Shown: one piece after another, positions 21,842 to 29,858 of the stretch
Layout: every line of letters starts with the position of its first letter
How positions within the stretch are numbered: position 1 is the first letter of the stretch
Assembly: GCA_028282745.1 (NCBI GenBank)
Contig: JANQHJ010000140.1
Span: 1 to 32,360 of the forward strand
Length of the DNA stretch: 32,360 nucleotides
DNA from: Sedimentisphaerales bacterium
Lineage (GTDB): Bacteria; Planctomycetota; Phycisphaerae; Sedimentisphaerales; Anaerobacaceae
Direction: 5' to 3'
Translations under genes and position numbers: made by a program
The notes under the pieces: model-generated
Databases searched by the model: none
Told to the model about the DNA's origin: nothing
The model's input: the letters and a program-made list of their open reading frames with translations, nothing else

Positions 21842-23398
21842 ATGAACAGAAGAGACTTCTTAAAGAAAACAGGGCTTGCTTGTGCGGCTTTATCAAGGCT
21901 GCCTTTTGCCCGTGCGGAAAGCCCGACCACAACTCCCAATATACTGTGGATATATATTGAAGACACCTGCCCCTGGATGAGTTTTTATGGGGACAGCCTT
22001 GCTCAATCAGAAAATATAACTCCGGTTATGCAGGGTCTGGTCGATAACGGTGCAGTTCTTTTTAATAAAGCTTATGTTCCGGCGCCGGTCTGCTCGGCTA
22101 CTCGTTCGGCAATTATTACCGGCTCCACACAAACAACATACGATCTGCAGAACCATCGCTCAGGCCGCTATGCCAATGATAGACATTATCTTCCAGGCGA
22201 CATAAAAACAATACCGGAGCTTTTCAGAGATGCGGGCTTCGATACTTTTAATGATGGTAAAGAAGATTACAATTTCGAATGGTCCGGCTTATATAATCTC
22301 AATAAGCTTAGTGATGTATCTTCATCAACGCCATTCTTTGGACAGATCCAGCTCTCAGGTGGAAAAGCATCTGTTAATTCAAGTCGAACAAACTATTTTA
22401 AACCTTTAGTCACGATCCCCCCCTACTATCCAAATCATAATGACTTCCGTACGAGCATCGCAAAACATTACGCTACTATCGAAAAGCTCGATACAAAGGT
22501 GAACGACATCCTCACCCAACTGACCAATCAAGGTCTGCGAGATAATACAGTTGTTTTTATCTTTTCTGATCACGGCTTTGACGGCCTGCGTGCAAAGCAG
22601 TTCTGTTATGAGGAAGGCTTGCGAGTACCTTTTATGGTAAGCTGGACAGGCGGTGGTTCTATAGAAACAAAAATAACCGCTCTCGGTACCGCACGCAATG
22701 ATATGATAAATATGATAGATATTTCCAAAACAAGTTTAGCATTAGCAGGTGTAACCATACCAAGTTATATTCAGGGTAAGGATTTCTTCTCAGGCACCTA
22801 CACACCACGCGACTATGTAATAGGTGCAAGAGATCGCCTTGACTGGACTATCGATAGAATAAGGACTGTGCGTTCCGCTAATTACCGTTATATTAGAAAT
22901 CTGCTTACCGACAGGCCTTATTTGCAATCGCAGTATCGTGAAACATGGAATACATATGCAACGTGGATGGCAGAATATCAAAAATACTCAAACGGCGATC
23001 CGAGTACAATTTTAACTGCAGATTCAGCTCGCTTTGCTGCCCCTGACCGGCCTTACGAAGAGCTTTATGATATGAACACCGATCCACATCAGATAAATAA
23101 TCTCGCTGAGAATCCAGCCTATGCGACAATTCTACAGGAACACCACGACCAGCTTGACAGCTGGATGGTTTCAAGCGGTGACATTAACAGATGGCCGGAA
23201 AGGGATGCTGGTTTGCTTGCTGTAATGACCAACCAGGGATACAGGAATAAAATACATCTCGACCAGACCCCCGAATATATACCCGTCATTTGTAAAAACC
23301 AAGAACTGCTTAGTGCAGAATGCCAAAGCCATAAATTTGGCCTGAAAGAGCTTGCTGAATTTGCAGAGCAATGGCAAAAAGATAATATTCTTAACTAA
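21842..23398 (+). CDS. Tat-exported sulfatase (formylglycine-dependent, CxAxR type)
   Basis: A 518-residue arylsulfatase-family hydrolase. A twin-arginine signal opens the protein (MNRRDFLKKTGLACAALS), so it is probably folded and modified in the cytoplasm before export. The modification site is Cys84 in APVCSATRSAIITG (C-x-A-x-R), to be converted to formylglycine. Metal-site residues include E40-D41 near the start (IYIEDTCPWMSFYG) and D243-H244 in FSDHGF. ELYDMNTDPHQINNLAENP is the typical C-terminal sulfatase segment. The last 22 residues (FGLKELAEFAEQW...) look like the helix of a dockerin-like motif whose calcium loop has decayed. I use ATG 21842 (GGGAA 7 bases upstream, Tat motif at the N-terminus) over ATG 21830. 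It lies 15 bp after the LamG gene. Substrate unknown. Confidence 0.92.
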   Translation: MNRRDFLKKTGLACAALSRLPFARAESPTTTPNILWIYIEDTCPWMSFYGDSLAQSENITPVMQGLVDNGAVLFNKAYVPAPVCSATRSAIITGSTQTTYDLQNHRSGRYANDRHYLPGDIKTIPELFRDAGFDTFNDGKEDYNFEWSGLYNLNKLSDVSSSTPFFGQIQLSGGKASVNSSRTNYFKPLVTIPPYYPNHNDFRTSIAKHYATIEKLDTKVNDILTQLTNQGLRDNTVVFIFSDHGFDGLRAKQFCYEEGLRVPFMVSWTGGGSIETKITALGTARNDMINMIDISKTSLALAGVTIPSYIQGKDFFSGTYTPRDYVIGARDRLDWTIDRIRTVRSANYRYIRNLLTDRPYLQSQYRETWNTYATWMAEYQKYSNGDPSTILTADSARFAAPDRPYEELYDMNTDPHQINNLAENPAYATILQEHHDQLDSWMVSSGDINRWPERDAGLLAVMTNQGYRNKIHLDQTPEYIPVICKNQELLSAECQSHKFGLKELAEFAEQWQKDNILN

Positions 23399-23450
23399 AT
23401 GCTTGAATAAATGTTCTAAAAAACTGCTCGCATCGAGTGGGTATTTGCCC

Positions 23451-23478
23451 TTGCTACATATCCGAATCCTGCTATAAT
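23451..23478 (+). promoter_or_regulatory. Promoter for the lptB-def operon
   Basis: TTGCTA (23451-23456), 16-bp spacer, perfect TATAAT (23473-23478). Predicted start near 23485, giving a leader of about 145 nt containing two tiny open frames (8 and 13 codons). Confidence 0.5.
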
Positions 23479-23630
23479 ACCACGAAATCAGCGATTGCTG
23501 GACTACACTTGGTGAGTGAACATGGATGTTAAACTGAAAGAGATTTAATAGCCTATAACAAAAAGAGTGAAAATGCTGATTTTGCTATTAAAAACATTAT
23601 TTTTTATTCATTAAGTCAGGGACGCTAAGT

Positions 23631-24377
23631 ATGGTCGATTTCACACTTCTCGAAACACATGGACTTATTAAGCGTTACTCTGGTAGAGAGGTCGTCAGCA
23701 GTGTCGATATTTCTATCGAGCAGCGATCTATCGTAGGCCTGCTCGGCAGGAACGGAGCGGGCAAGACAACTTCGTTTAGAATGATAATGGGTATGGTAAC
23801 GCCTGATGAGGGAACCGTGTTTTTTGACGGGCATGAAATTACAAAGCTGCCCATGTATAAAAGAGCCCGTCTTGGCCTGGGGTATCTCTCGCAAGAGCCC
23901 AGCATATTCCAGAGGTTAAGCGTTCGGGACAACTTAAACGCTATTCTCGAAACTATGTCTATTACCAAAGCCGAGCGTGACAGAAGAGCTGAAATGCTCA
24001 TTGAAAGATTCAGCCTGGCCGAGGTCGCCAACAGTCACGGGCGGTTTTTATCAGGCGGCGAGCGTAGAAAGCTCGAAATCGCCAGAGCAATGATCACAGA
24101 ACCTTCTTTAGTTCTGCTCGATGAGCCGTTTAGTGGCGTTGATCCGATAGCAGTTGAAGAACTTCAAGGTGAGATACGAAGGCTCGTTAATGCCGGTGTC
24201 AGTATCCTTATTACTGACCATAATGTTGAGCGTACACTCGAAGTTTGTGATAAAGCTTATATCATTGATCACGGCAAGGTCATCGGCTCGGGGCCACCGG
24301 CTGACATTGTAAAAAATGAAACTATTAGAAGGCTATACCTTGGTAATACATTTGAAGGCGATGAATTCGACGATTGA
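23631..24377 (+). CDS. lptB: LPS export ABC transporter ATP-binding protein LptB
   Basis: A 248-residue ABC ATPase. Walker A GRNGAGKTT (39-47), Q-loop Gln88 in GYLSQEPSIF, signature LSGGE (140-144) followed by RRKLEIARA, Walker B LVLLDEP with Glu165, and H-loop His197 in LITDHNVE. GYLSQEPSIFQRLSVRDNL and SGGERRK are diagnostic of LptB rather than of branched-chain amino-acid ATPases (LivF/LivG). LptB powers extraction of LPS from the inner membrane with LptF/LptG and the LptC-LptA bridge, so it implies an LPS-bearing outer membrane. AGGGA lies before the ATG. Usual neighbours lptA and lptC are missing upstream; def follows 8 bp after the stop. Confidence 0.94.
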   Translation: MVDFTLLETHGLIKRYSGREVVSSVDISIEQRSIVGLLGRNGAGKTTSFRMIMGMVTPDEGTVFFDGHEITKLPMYKRARLGLGYLSQEPSIFQRLSVRDNLNAILETMSITKAERDRRAEMLIERFSLAEVANSHGRFLSGGERRKLEIARAMITEPSLVLLDEPFSGVDPIAVEELQGEIRRLVNAGVSILITDHNVERTLEVCDKAYIIDHGKVIGSGPPADIVKNETIRRLYLGNTFEGDEFDD

Positions 24378-24385
24378 GTGATATT

Positions 24386-24907
24386 ATGGCTGAGCAGGTT
24401 AATATTGACAATTGCAGGATAACACATATCCCAACTCCGGTTTTAGCCAAAAAAGCCAAGCCCATCGAAAAGATCAACGATAACATCCACGAACTTGTCA
24501 ATAAAATGACCGACATAATGATAGCCCAAAAAGGTATCGGCCTGGCTGGGCCGCAGGCGGGTGTGGGCTTGAGGATATTTATCATTTCGCTCGACGGCTC
24601 GCGTGAGAACGTCAGGGCATATATAAATCCCACCGTAACGACAGAAGGTAAACTTATCGGGCATGAAGAGGGCTGTCTTTCTGTTCCCGGGGTTTATACG
24701 AAAATAAAAAGATATGAAAAGGCCACCGTGACGGCTACCGACCTCGACGGTACGGAATTCACGGAATTAGCTGAGGGGCTCTATGCCAGGGCTCTGCAGC
24801 ACGAATACGACCATATCGAGGGCATCACAATTGCCGATAAAATGGGCTCGGCAGCAAGGATAATGCATCGGCGACAACTCAAAAAACTTATTGAAAAAGG
24901 CGAATAA
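24386..24907 (+). CDS. def: Peptide deformylase
   Basis: A 173-residue metalloenzyme that removes the formyl group from nascent N-terminal methionine. All three motifs are present: GIGLAGPQ (50-57), EGCLSVPG (95-102, metal ligand Cys97) and QHEYDHIEG (138-146, ligands His139 and His143, catalytic Glu140). In motif I the usual second Ala is Gly (GLAGPQ), a common variant. The ATG at 24386 is preferred to an overlapping TTG at 24374. It is followed by fmt, the classic pairing of deformylase and formyltransferase, and both carry the cycle of Met formylation. Confidence 0.96.
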   Translation: MAEQVNIDNCRITHIPTPVLAKKAKPIEKINDNIHELVNKMTDIMIAQKGIGLAGPQAGVGLRIFIISLDGSRENVRAYINPTVTTEGKLIGHEEGCLSVPGVYTKIKRYEKATVTATDLDGTEFTELAEGLYARALQHEYDHIEGITIADKMGSAARIMHRRQLKKLIEKGE

Positions 24908-24919
24908 AATCGCTATAAT
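24891..24919 (+). promoter_or_regulatory. Internal promoter for fmt-rsmB
   Basis: TTGAAA (24891-24896, inside the last codons of def), 17-bp spacer, perfect TATAAT (24914-24919). Predicted start about 24926, leader about 63 nt. Would let fmt-rsmB be expressed apart from lptB-def. Confidence 0.5.
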
Positions 24920-24988
24920 AAATAATTGCATAATCGACTCAAATTAACAGCATAAAATTTTATTACTATTTTTTGACGAATTTCTAAT

Positions 24989-25939
24989 ATGAAAATAGTG
25001 TACATTGGCAGCGGTGCCTATGGCATTAATTGCTTAGACGCCCTGCGGAACTCACAATATGAGATTGAGTTCATCATAACCCAGCCCGCACGCTGCGCGG
25101 GCAGAGGCAGGAAAATTGCCCAAACTAAGGTTGCCTTGTGGGCACAAAACAATTCTATATCATGTATAGAAGCTTCCAACATTAATCAACCGCAAATAGT
25201 ACAGCAACTTGTAGATGCGAAGCCGGATCTAATTATCGTCATTGCATTTGGCCAAAAGATATGCGATGAAATTATCGCTATCCCTCCAAAAGGAATCATA
25301 AATGTTCATGGCTCGCTTCTACCGGAGTATCGCGGAGCAGCTCCTATAAACTGGGCGATTGTCAATGGCGACATCAGGACAGGGACGACGGTCGCTACTA
25401 TAACTTCGAACTGGGATGCTGGCCAGATACTCGGTCAGGTCCAGACTGATATTGGATGTGATGAAACCTTTGAACAGCTATATGACAAATTAGCCAAGAT
25501 GTCAGCCCCGCTGCTCATTGAAACCATAAATAAGATTGAGAATAATACAGTTGTTTACATAAACCAGGATGCGACTAAGGTTACACGAGCTCCAAAACTC
25601 AAAAAATCAGATGGAATTATAGATTTTAGTGATTCTGCTGAATCCATAAGGAATAAAATCAGGGGATTATCGCCATGGCCTGGTGTTGTGGCGGATTATC
25701 ATTGCCATAAAACCAATAAAACTATCAGATGCAAACTGGTATCAGCCAGCCTGGTACCCAATCGGGAGTTTAACGGATTGCAAACCGGAACTCTGGATGA
25801 GCAACTTAATATTATTTGCGGCAAAGACTCTTTAAGAATCAACAGGATCAAGCCTGCAGGGAAAAAAGAGATGCCGTTTGAAGCATTCGTCAATGGCCAG
25901 CATATTAAACCAGGTGATCGCTTCTCAAAGGCTCAGTAA
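24989..25939 (+). CDS. fmt: Methionyl-tRNA formyltransferase
   Basis: A 316-residue enzyme that formylates initiator Met-tRNA using 10-formyl-THF. Catalytic residues align with E. coli (Asn106, His108, Asp144): Asn105 and His107 in NVHGSLLPEYRGAAPINW, Asp143 in NWDAGQIL. The loop PARCAGRGRK (33-42) matches the tRNA acceptor-contact loop. The C-terminal OB-fold domain is present (about 205-310), starting RAPKLKKSDGIIDF. Length is normal (about 315). The ribosome site before ATG 24989 is weak. Its TAA overlaps the rsmB ATG by one base (TAATG). Confidence 0.96.
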   Translation: MKIVYIGSGAYGINCLDALRNSQYEIEFIITQPARCAGRGRKIAQTKVALWAQNNSISCIEASNINQPQIVQQLVDAKPDLIIVIAFGQKICDEIIAIPPKGIINVHGSLLPEYRGAAPINWAIVNGDIRTGTTVATITSNWDAGQILGQVQTDIGCDETFEQLYDKLAKMSAPLLIETINKIENNTVVYINQDATKVTRAPKLKKSDGIIDFSDSAESIRNKIRGLSPWPGVVADYHCHKTNKTIRCKLVSASLVPNREFNGLQTGTLDEQLNIICGKDSLRINRIKPAGKKEMPFEAFVNGQHIKPGDRFSKAQ

Positions 25940-27348
25940 TGAGATCGAACGTAATAATAAATAAATCGGCTCGTTATATATCTGCGATGGCGCTGAATCG
26001 TTTTGAACGCGCTATAAAAAACGGCAAAAGAAATTCAACATATACATATGCTGCTGATTTTCTTGCACCTATGCTGCGCCATACAAAACAGCGTGCACGT
26101 GCAACCGATCTGCTCATGGGTGTAGTCAGAAACCGCTCGGCTCTGGATTTGATACTATCAGCAGTTGGCGAAACTCCTTCAAGAAGAATTGATGCCGAAA
26201 TTATTAATATCTTACGCATAGGTATATATGAGCTTGTTTACAGACCAGAAACGGCCAATTACTCTATAATTAATGAAGCTGTCGAAAATGCCAAAAAACT
26301 CAAAGGACAAAAGCAAGCTAACTTTGTAAACGCTGTTCTTAGGAAAATCTCAAAAGCCATAAAGGACAGAAGTGTTGCCCTGCCGCATACTAACCCAAGA
26401 AAGATAATTCCTCATAATGATTCGCGAGGATGCTTATTCGATAAAAAATTCCTTCCTGATATAAATAACCAGCCTGACCGATACCTAAGTAACGCTTTTT
26501 CAATACCTCATTGGCTGATAGAACAGTGGCTAAATGATTATGGTCGTGAGCAGACTTTTGCAGCTTGTATTGCGTCTAATCGAAGGCCTTGTGTCTATCT
26601 ACGGCCAAACAAATTACAGACAACTACTTATCATCTTGCCGAGCTTCTAACCGAAGCCTCAGTTGACTATGAGATAATGCCTGATGATTATATGGTAAAA
26701 GCAAACAATCCCGGAATAATAACAGCCCTTCCCGGTTTTGCAGAAGGCCTTTTCACAGTACAAGACCTGGCAGCAGCGCAGCCTGTTGTAGTTTTTAACC
26801 CAAAAGAAAATTCAAAGATACTTGATCTCTGCGCCGCGCCGGGGACAAAGACAACTCAATTGGCCGAGTTTACAAATGATAATGCCAGGATATGGGCCAC
26901 CGATATCGATCCAGACCGTCTTGATAGATTGAAGTCCAATCTCGAAAGACTAAAAACCAAGTCAGTTAAACCAATAGAAATCAATAAGATTGATCAAATT
27001 GCTGAGGAGATCGGATTATTTGATACTATCCTTCTCGATGTCCCTTGTTCGAATACCGGCGTGTTAGCTAAGCGTCCGGAAGTTCGCTTGAGACTAAAAG
27101 AAAAATCACTCGAGAAACTATTGATCGAGCAGGCTGAATTGCTAAAAAAAGCCGCCGGCTTACTGGCTTCTAAAGGCAGAATATGCTACAGCACATGCTC
27201 GATAATGAACCAGGAAAACAGGCAGATGATAGATGTCTTTTTAAACGAAAATAACGATTTTAAATTGCTCAAAGACAAGCTTACAATTCCAGCTATTGAA
27301 CCTTCCAATCATGATGGCGGCTATTATGCTATCTTGGCAAAGAAGTAG
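25939..27348 (+). CDS. rsmB: 16S rRNA (cytosine-967-C5) methyltransferase RsmB
   Basis: A 469-residue RNA m5C methyltransferase. The N-terminal about 145 residues are a NusB-like RNA-binding domain (RATDLLMGVVRNRSALDLIL; NYSIINEAVENAKK; FVNAVLRKI). The SAM site is ILDLCAAPGTKTTQLAE (294-310). The two catalytic-site cysteines of the NOL1/NOP2/Sun family are Cys370 (DVPCSNTG) and Cys420 (CYSTCSI). A region of about 25 residues between NusB and methyltransferase parts (about 147-180) is loosely conserved. fmt-rsmB is a widely conserved pair, and here the start overlaps the fmt stop. It ends 6 bp from the convergent TonB receptor gene. Confidence 0.95.
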   Translation: MRSNVIINKSARYISAMALNRFERAIKNGKRNSTYTYAADFLAPMLRHTKQRARATDLLMGVVRNRSALDLILSAVGETPSRRIDAEIINILRIGIYELVYRPETANYSIINEAVENAKKLKGQKQANFVNAVLRKISKAIKDRSVALPHTNPRKIIPHNDSRGCLFDKKFLPDINNQPDRYLSNAFSIPHWLIEQWLNDYGREQTFAACIASNRRPCVYLRPNKLQTTTYHLAELLTEASVDYEIMPDDYMVKANNPGIITALPGFAEGLFTVQDLAAAQPVVVFNPKENSKILDLCAAPGTKTTQLAEFTNDNARIWATDIDPDRLDRLKSNLERLKTKSVKPIEINKIDQIAEEIGLFDTILLDVPCSNTGVLAKRPEVRLRLKEKSLEKLLIEQAELLKKAAGLLASKGRICYSTCSIMNQENRQMIDVFLNENNDFKLLKDKLTIPAIEPSNHDGGYYAILAKK

Positions 27349-27354
27349 AGCCTG

Positions 27355-29415
27355 TCAGAATTTCAACTGAATTCGTCCGAAGAACGTTCTGCCTGGTGTT
27401 TCATGTTTGCCGTAAAAGCGCCCCATTGCATAAGCCTTCTGCTCGGTCTGATTGGCAATATCTGCAACACCAAACATCAATTCTCCATCAGCGCCATCAA
27501 TTTGGAATTCTTTGGCAATGGTAATATCAACCCTGTGGAATTGGTCAACAATTCTTGTATCCTCAACAGTACCCGGGCCATGCTGAGCGTTACTAGTACT
27601 GCTATATTTGTAATTAAGATTCATTGTGGTCGTATCATTTAGCCACAATCTACCTGTTAATCCCACCTTATGTTCAGCCGGCAGGAGCGACCTGACATCA
27701 TGCGATGGATTATCCCCTGCCATATCACCATTGGGAATGAACCTGTTGTAACCATACCATGCTGAAAGGCTATATTTATCGGTTTTATGTTCAAGTTCTA
27801 ATTCACCGCCACACGCTCTTGCACCTCCAATATTTTCCGGCGTGTGATTTTCCATAGACGGGAAAGGCTGACGTTTGACATAACCAATGAGATCCTTGTA
27901 CCTCTGCCAATAAGCATTGGCCTTTAAAATCATTTTTTTGCTGAGTATTCCTGTATATCCCGCTTCAAATGAGCAAATTTCCTCGTTATCAAGGTTCCCG
28001 CCCTGGAAAATCTGTATCAAATAAGCCCCGCCGCCTAATGGAACCCGGTCAGTCTTTAACTGCCTTAATGATGTCCGTGGAGCCCTGAACGCCCTTGCAG
28101 CGCTAAAGCGGATAACGTGATGCTTAGCATCATCCAAACTATAAAGGGTGCTGATTCGTCCGGCCCAATCACAATGAGTTTCGGAGTACCATTGACCGCG
28201 AGCCTGAACTTCCAAATCAAGTTTTTCAGTTACGCTGAATCTATCTACAACAAACAGGCCGGCATCCTGTTCATAGACAGGTTTGCCATCAAAGATCAAA
28301 TCGCTTGACTGCATAACAGTTGGCTGATCCAGCCTGATAACTGTTAAGCTACCACCTACCGTAATATTATGACCATTAGCTGTTTTAAACTGGTACTGGG
28401 CCTGAATATCATTCTCATAGCCCTGCCACTGGAACATTGAAGGCCACTTCTGGTTACTATAATTACCCGTCCACTGGAGAAATCCTTTTCTGTCATCATC
28501 ATATTCTTTTTCCAACTTAGCATAAGCACTGGCATTTTCCCAGAAACCATCCAGCATCGGCCAAAGTGCGGCAAAGCTGAAATCACCAGTTTCTTTAAAA
28601 GAGTAGCCAAAGCCAAAAGAAAGTGTACTGCTATCAGAAATCTTATTTACAAAATCACTGTCGATAACATAGCCACGCCTGAAATCTCGTGACTCAAAAT
28701 ATCCGCCGCTCAGCGGTGAAATTGATAAGAATCTCTCATCAGTAAGGGCGTCGCTGCTCGTCTCCTGTGATTCATAGCCACTGGAGATACGCCAACTAAA
28801 TGCATCTTTGGCATCAGCATATCTCAGGTAATGGTAATTATCACCAAAGTGATTAAACTGTGTTGAGCCCATAATACCTTTAGATTCCGCAGGCTTTTTA
28901 GTAATTATATTTATAAGTCCGTTGAAAGCATTAGCACCCCATGCACTACCAACTGGGCCACGTACCACTTCTATGCGTTCAATATCCTCGAGAAGCAATG
29001 GTAATTTCAAAAACTGAGAGCCACCGAAAATAGGGCTGTCGGCAGGTCGCCCGTCAATAAGAGTAAGCGTGCGATCCGAGAAAGATTCATGCAGGCCGCG
29101 TACCCCCATCGCATATTGGTTACGGTCGATCTGGGCCATATCTATACCGGCTGCGAACTGCAATACTTCATACAAATTCGTTAAACCACTATAGTGAATG
29201 TCCTCAGCAGTAATAACAGCTATCGGTACAGATGATTCGGTTATCTTCTGCTCCTGACGGGAACTCGATACAACCGTTTGCACCATAAGTTCTTCGAGAG
29301 ACATTTCAAACAGGGTATCATCATCTATCGAATAAGCTGATTCTTCAGCCTGCCCGCTGAAAATGAATAACCCTGAAAACATGAATAAGAACATTATTAT
29401 TTTTTTGAAACTCAC
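27355..29415 (-). CDS. TonB-dependent outer-membrane receptor
   Basis: A 686-residue outer-membrane protein. Signal peptide about 1-23 (MSFKKIIMFLFMFSGLFIFSGQA), a TonB-box-like LEELMVQTVV (about 40-49), plug domain about 50-175 (ESSVPIAVITAEDI; LTLIDGRPADS; IERIEVVRGPVGSAWGANAFNGLINIITKKP), then a 22-strand-type barrel ending with Phe at the C-terminus (RIQLKF) as the assembly signal. Substrate cannot be assigned; the plug resembles the Cir/BtuB-like group of siderophore and vitamin receptors. The start is GTG at 29415 with AAGGAA closely upstream; the next Met would cut into the signal peptide. No cobalamin-riboswitch-like leader. It is divergent from dnaA and has no transporter neighbours. 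Confidence 0.93.
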   Translation of the reverse strand: MSFKKIIMFLFMFSGLFIFSGQAEESAYSIDDDTLFEMSLEELMVQTVVSSSRQEQKITESSVPIAVITAEDIHYSGLTNLYEVLQFAAGIDMAQIDRNQYAMGVRGLHESFSDRTLTLIDGRPADSPIFGGSQFLKLPLLLEDIERIEVVRGPVGSAWGANAFNGLINIITKKPAESKGIMGSTQFNHFGDNYHYLRYADAKDAFSWRISSGYESQETSSDALTDERFLSISPLSGGYFESRDFRRGYVIDSDFVNKISDSSTLSFGFGYSFKETGDFSFAALWPMLDGFWENASAYAKLEKEYDDDRKGFLQWTGNYSNQKWPSMFQWQGYENDIQAQYQFKTANGHNITVGGSLTVIRLDQPTVMQSSDLIFDGKPVYEQDAGLFVVDRFSVTEKLDLEVQARGQWYSETHCDWAGRISTLYSLDDAKHHVIRFSAARAFRAPRTSLRQLKTDRVPLGGGAYLIQIFQGGNLDNEEICSFEAGYTGILSKKMILKANAYWQRYKDLIGYVKRQPFPSMENHTPENIGGARACGGELELEHKTDKYSLSAWYGYNRFIPNGDMAGDNPSHDVRSLLPAEHKVGLTGRLWLNDTTTMNLNYKYSSTSNAQHGPGTVEDTRIVDQFHRVDITIAKEFQIDGADGELMFGVADIANQTEQKAYAMGRFYGKHETPGRTFFGRIQLKF

Positions 29416-29448
29416 CTTGTTCCTTATAGTCCTAAAGTTTACAAAACA

Positions 29449-29476
29449 TAGATAACCAAATTTATTTATCGGTCAA
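29449..29476 (-). promoter_or_regulatory. Possible promoter for the TonB receptor
   Basis: On the minus strand TTGACC (29471-29476), 16-bp spacer, TATCTA (29449-29454). Predicted leader about 27 nt. Confidence 0.3.
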
Positions 29477-29497
29477 TAAATAGGGCCAATTAAGACT

Positions 29498-29620
29498 GTG
29501 ATACCTCGCAAAAAGAAAAATATCTTCCATATGGGCAAAAATGGCACAGTGAAGTGTCTCATCGAAAGAGCGGCTGATAATATCAGGCTTATCAATATTG
29601 CTAAAAAATCGAAAACATAA
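29498..29620 (+). CDS. Possible small basic protein, 40 residues
   Basis: A GTG-started frame (GTG 29498, TAA 29618-29620) encoding a Lys/Arg-rich 40-residue peptide: PRKKKNIFHMGKNG then CLIERAADNIRLINIAKKSK. Composition is compatible with a real small nucleic-acid-binding or ribosomal-type protein, but the ribosome site is poor and I recognise no family; it is not L34. It lies between the TonB receptor and the DnaA-box cluster, so it may be chance. Confidence 0.2.
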   Translation: MIPRKKKNIFHMGKNGTVKCLIERAADNIRLINIAKKSKT

Positions 29621-29727
29621 TTCACATTTTTTCCACAATGGGTACTTATGGTGTGTATAACCTGTTTAAAATAAAATTTTTTCGCACGTAAAAGCAATAA
29701 CTACAAGAACGTTCGAAACGTGGAAAA
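29618..29727. other. DnaA-box cluster upstream of dnaA (candidate oriC)
   Basis: Two exact matches to TTWTNCACA: TTTTCCACA (29629-29637, plus) and TTATACACA (29652-29660, minus). Two one-mismatch matches: TAATTCACA (29618-29626, plus) and TTTTCCACG (29719-29727, minus). Next to them is an AT-rich run (TTTAAAATAAAATTTTTT, about 29666-29683) suited to unwinding, and a second AT-rich block lies at 29755-29800. The near-palindrome ACGTT-CGA-AACGT occurs at about 29709-29721. Position beside dnaA fits an origin or dnaA autoregulation. Confidence 0.5.
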
Positions 29728-29746
29728 GAAAATCCAACAATAGCGA

Positions 29747-29774
29747 TTGATTTGTTTTTTAAACTGGCAATAAT
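29747..29774 (+). promoter_or_regulatory. Possible dnaA promoter
   Basis: TTGATT (29747-29752), 16-bp spacer, AATAAT (29769-29774). Followed by a small hairpin GGATTT-AGA-AAATCC (29804-29818) in the leader. Located 20 bp downstream of the last DnaA-box match. Confidence 0.35.
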
Positions 29775-29858
29775 AAGCTAATGGAATTTAAATAATTGAG
29801 GAAGGATTTAGAAAATCCGCTTTAACAATATTGAAACGTCGAGTCGGGGAGACTTTTG

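Noticed and set aside
27355-29415. Polysaccharide-utilisation SusC/SusD pair linked to the sulfatase
   Set aside because: The receptor is 686 residues, lacks the SusC-type N-terminal extension, has no SusD neighbour and is separated from the sulfatase by the lptB-rsmB operon.
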